Source of the DNA: Pseudomonadota bacterium
GTDB lineage: Bacteria; Pseudomonadota; Alphaproteobacteria; Caulobacterales; Caulobacteraceae
Length of the DNA stretch: 13,464 bases
Reading direction: 5' to 3'
Assembly (NCBI GenBank): GCA_023451375.1
Contig: JAEXZS010000027.1
Span: forward strand, 1 to 13,464
This document shows, piece after piece, positions 12,602 through 13,464 of the stretch (the first letter of the stretch is position 1; each line of letters begins with the position of its first letter). Position numbers and translations under genes: made by a program. The notes below the pieces were generated by a model. It was not told the DNA's origin. It ran no database searches and worked only from the letters and a program-made list of their open reading frames with translations.

Positions 12602-13464
12602 TCAGCGTGCATCGTGGGCCGTTTTCCGGCGTAGATGGGTCCCGACGGCAGCGACCAGGTCCTGGTCCGCGTCATCCTCGAACGAACCTTCGCGCGGCTC
12701 CCCGCCCGACAGTTCAGTGATCGCGTCGATGACGTCGGTCAGTAGCCGCGCGGTTTGCGCCGCCTGACCCTCGTCCTGCGCCGCACCCCGCGAGGCCAGC
12801 ACCGCCATGTCGACGCGGCCGATCACCGAGCCGTCGTGTCTGATCCGGCAGAAGAAGCCGGTGGGCAGCATCAGCAACGTCTCGCGCTCGCCGGCCTTAA
12901 CCTCGCACACCAGCCGGACGCCCAAGCCTTGCATGGCCCGCTGGACGCGAAGCCGCGCCGCTTGGCGGGTCGGTTCATCTGCGTCCTGAAGTGCGTCGCG
13001 AAGATCACGGACCCGCGCCAGGTGCTCCTCCGGCGTGACCGCGCCGCGCGCCGCCGCGAGTTGTTCGGTCGCCTCGTCATGCTGCGTCTCCAAAGCAGTG
13101 ATCTCTTTGCGGACGCCCAGTATTTCCTCGACGACGGCGGGGTCATCCTCGACGAGCGCCAACGCCTTCGCGAGGCGCCGGGCCTTTTCACGTTGGTCGG
13201 CCAACGCCTTCTCGATCAAGGCTACAGAGCGCGCCAAGGCACCTGTCTCGTCGACCTTCGCGAAGTGCTGGTCATCTAGCGCTAGGTGAAGAATCTCGTC
13301 CAGAACCGCGCCTTCCAACGGCCCATAGGCGAACGACGCTTTCTGGCTGCAATCGCCCGATCGAGCCGCGTGGTTGCAGCGGAGGTAGCGCCGGTCGCCG
13401 CTGGTCAGGCGAAGGTGCATACGGTTGTCGCACTCGCCACACCGGACCAAGCCAGCAAACAAGT
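12602..13464 (-). CDS. Second large serine recombinase, C-terminal part (runs off the window)
   Basis: The reading frame is open to base 13464, so the start and the catalytic resolvase domain lie outside the window. The visible 287 codons begin LFAGLVRCGECDNRMHLRL, then ...RRYLRCNHAARSGDCSQ: the CxxC...C...C zinc ribbon of large serine recombinases. A long coiled-coil region follows (about visible residues 70-155; ALIEKALADQREKARRLAKAL, EITALETQHDEATEQLAAAR), then a beta-rich end (GVRLVCEVKAGERETLLML). It differs in sequence from the recombinase at 4636-6759, so it is an independent lineage rather than a local duplicate. Both point the same way. Whether its N-terminus is intact cannot be seen here. 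Confidence 0.85.
   Translation of the reverse strand, partial: LFAGLVRCGECDNRMHLRLTSGDRRYLRCNHAARSGDCSQKASFAYGPLEGAVLDEILHLALDDQHFAKVDETGALARSVALIEKALADQREKARRLAKALALVEDDPAVVEEILGVRKEITALETQHDEATEQLAAARGAVTPEEHLARVRDLRDALQDADEPTRQAARLRVQRAMQGLGVRLVCEVKAGERETLLMLPTGFFCRIRHDGSVIGRVDMAVLASRGAAQDEGQAAQTARLLTDVIDAITELSGGEPREGSFEDDADQDLVAAVGTHLRRKTAHDAR

Noticed and set aside
12586..12675. Longer form (84 aa) of the small gene after the second recombinase
   Set aside because: It would overlap the recombinase coding region without an RBS; AAGGAGG precisely precedes the ATG at 12585.
1..13464. CRISPR arrays, tRNA or rRNA genes
   Set aside because: No regularly spaced repeats and no tRNA- or rRNA-like sequence were seen on either strand.

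Overview
The window is GC-rich and densely coded, with many GTG and TTG starts, short gene overlaps and good Shine-Dalgarno sites. It looks like an accessory island in an alphaproteobacterium. A Caulobacterales host (Brevundimonas or Caulobacter-like) is my guess from codon style and gene types; no rRNA, tRNA or core marker confirms it.

Left part (1-2033). An IS3-family element (120-1380, about 1.26 kb, recognisable terminal inverted repeats) abuts the C-terminal two thirds of a PA0069-type radical SAM gene whose N-terminal part, including the iron-sulfur cysteines, is missing. The IS copy is probably impaired: its frameshift window is one base short of the expected layout and its transposase has an unusual sequence next to the second catalytic Asp.

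Second part (2092-4617, plus strand). Two adjacent genes form a likely defence unit. One is an AIPR-family (abortive infection phage resistance) protein with an N-terminal PD-(D/E)XK nuclease-like motif. The other is a small protein joining a HIRAN domain (DNA-end or stalled-fork recognition in known proteins) to a BRCT-like domain.

Third part (4636-8798, minus strand). This is the most unusual piece. Four genes are joined by successive 4-nt start/stop overlaps (GTGA, GTGA, TTGA): a 79-aa unknown, a 247-aa protein with two degenerate serine-resolvase domains, an 83-aa miniature resolvase-like protein that keeps the YxRxS motif, and a full 707-aa large serine recombinase with a long C-terminal extension. 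They sit behind a compact promoter containing repeated motifs. Upstream lies a 249-aa unknown gene, possibly DNA-binding.

Fourth part (8799-12301). A 318-nt stretch without a convincing gene is followed by a frameshifted coiled-coil/transmembrane gene on the plus strand, a minus-strand single-pass membrane protein, a strong hairpin terminator, a 34-aa hydrophobic small ORF with a good RBS, and a three-gene overlapping operon (306, 84 and 177 aa) containing two membrane proteins of unknown function.

Right edge (12421-13464). The zinc-ribbon and C-terminal part of a second large serine recombinase runs off the window, followed by a 54-aa small gene. Two serine recombinases, an IS, a broken chromosomal gene and defence-type cargo together suggest nested or adjacent integrations at a hotspot. 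Domain names come from motif recognition by eye; no database search was run.
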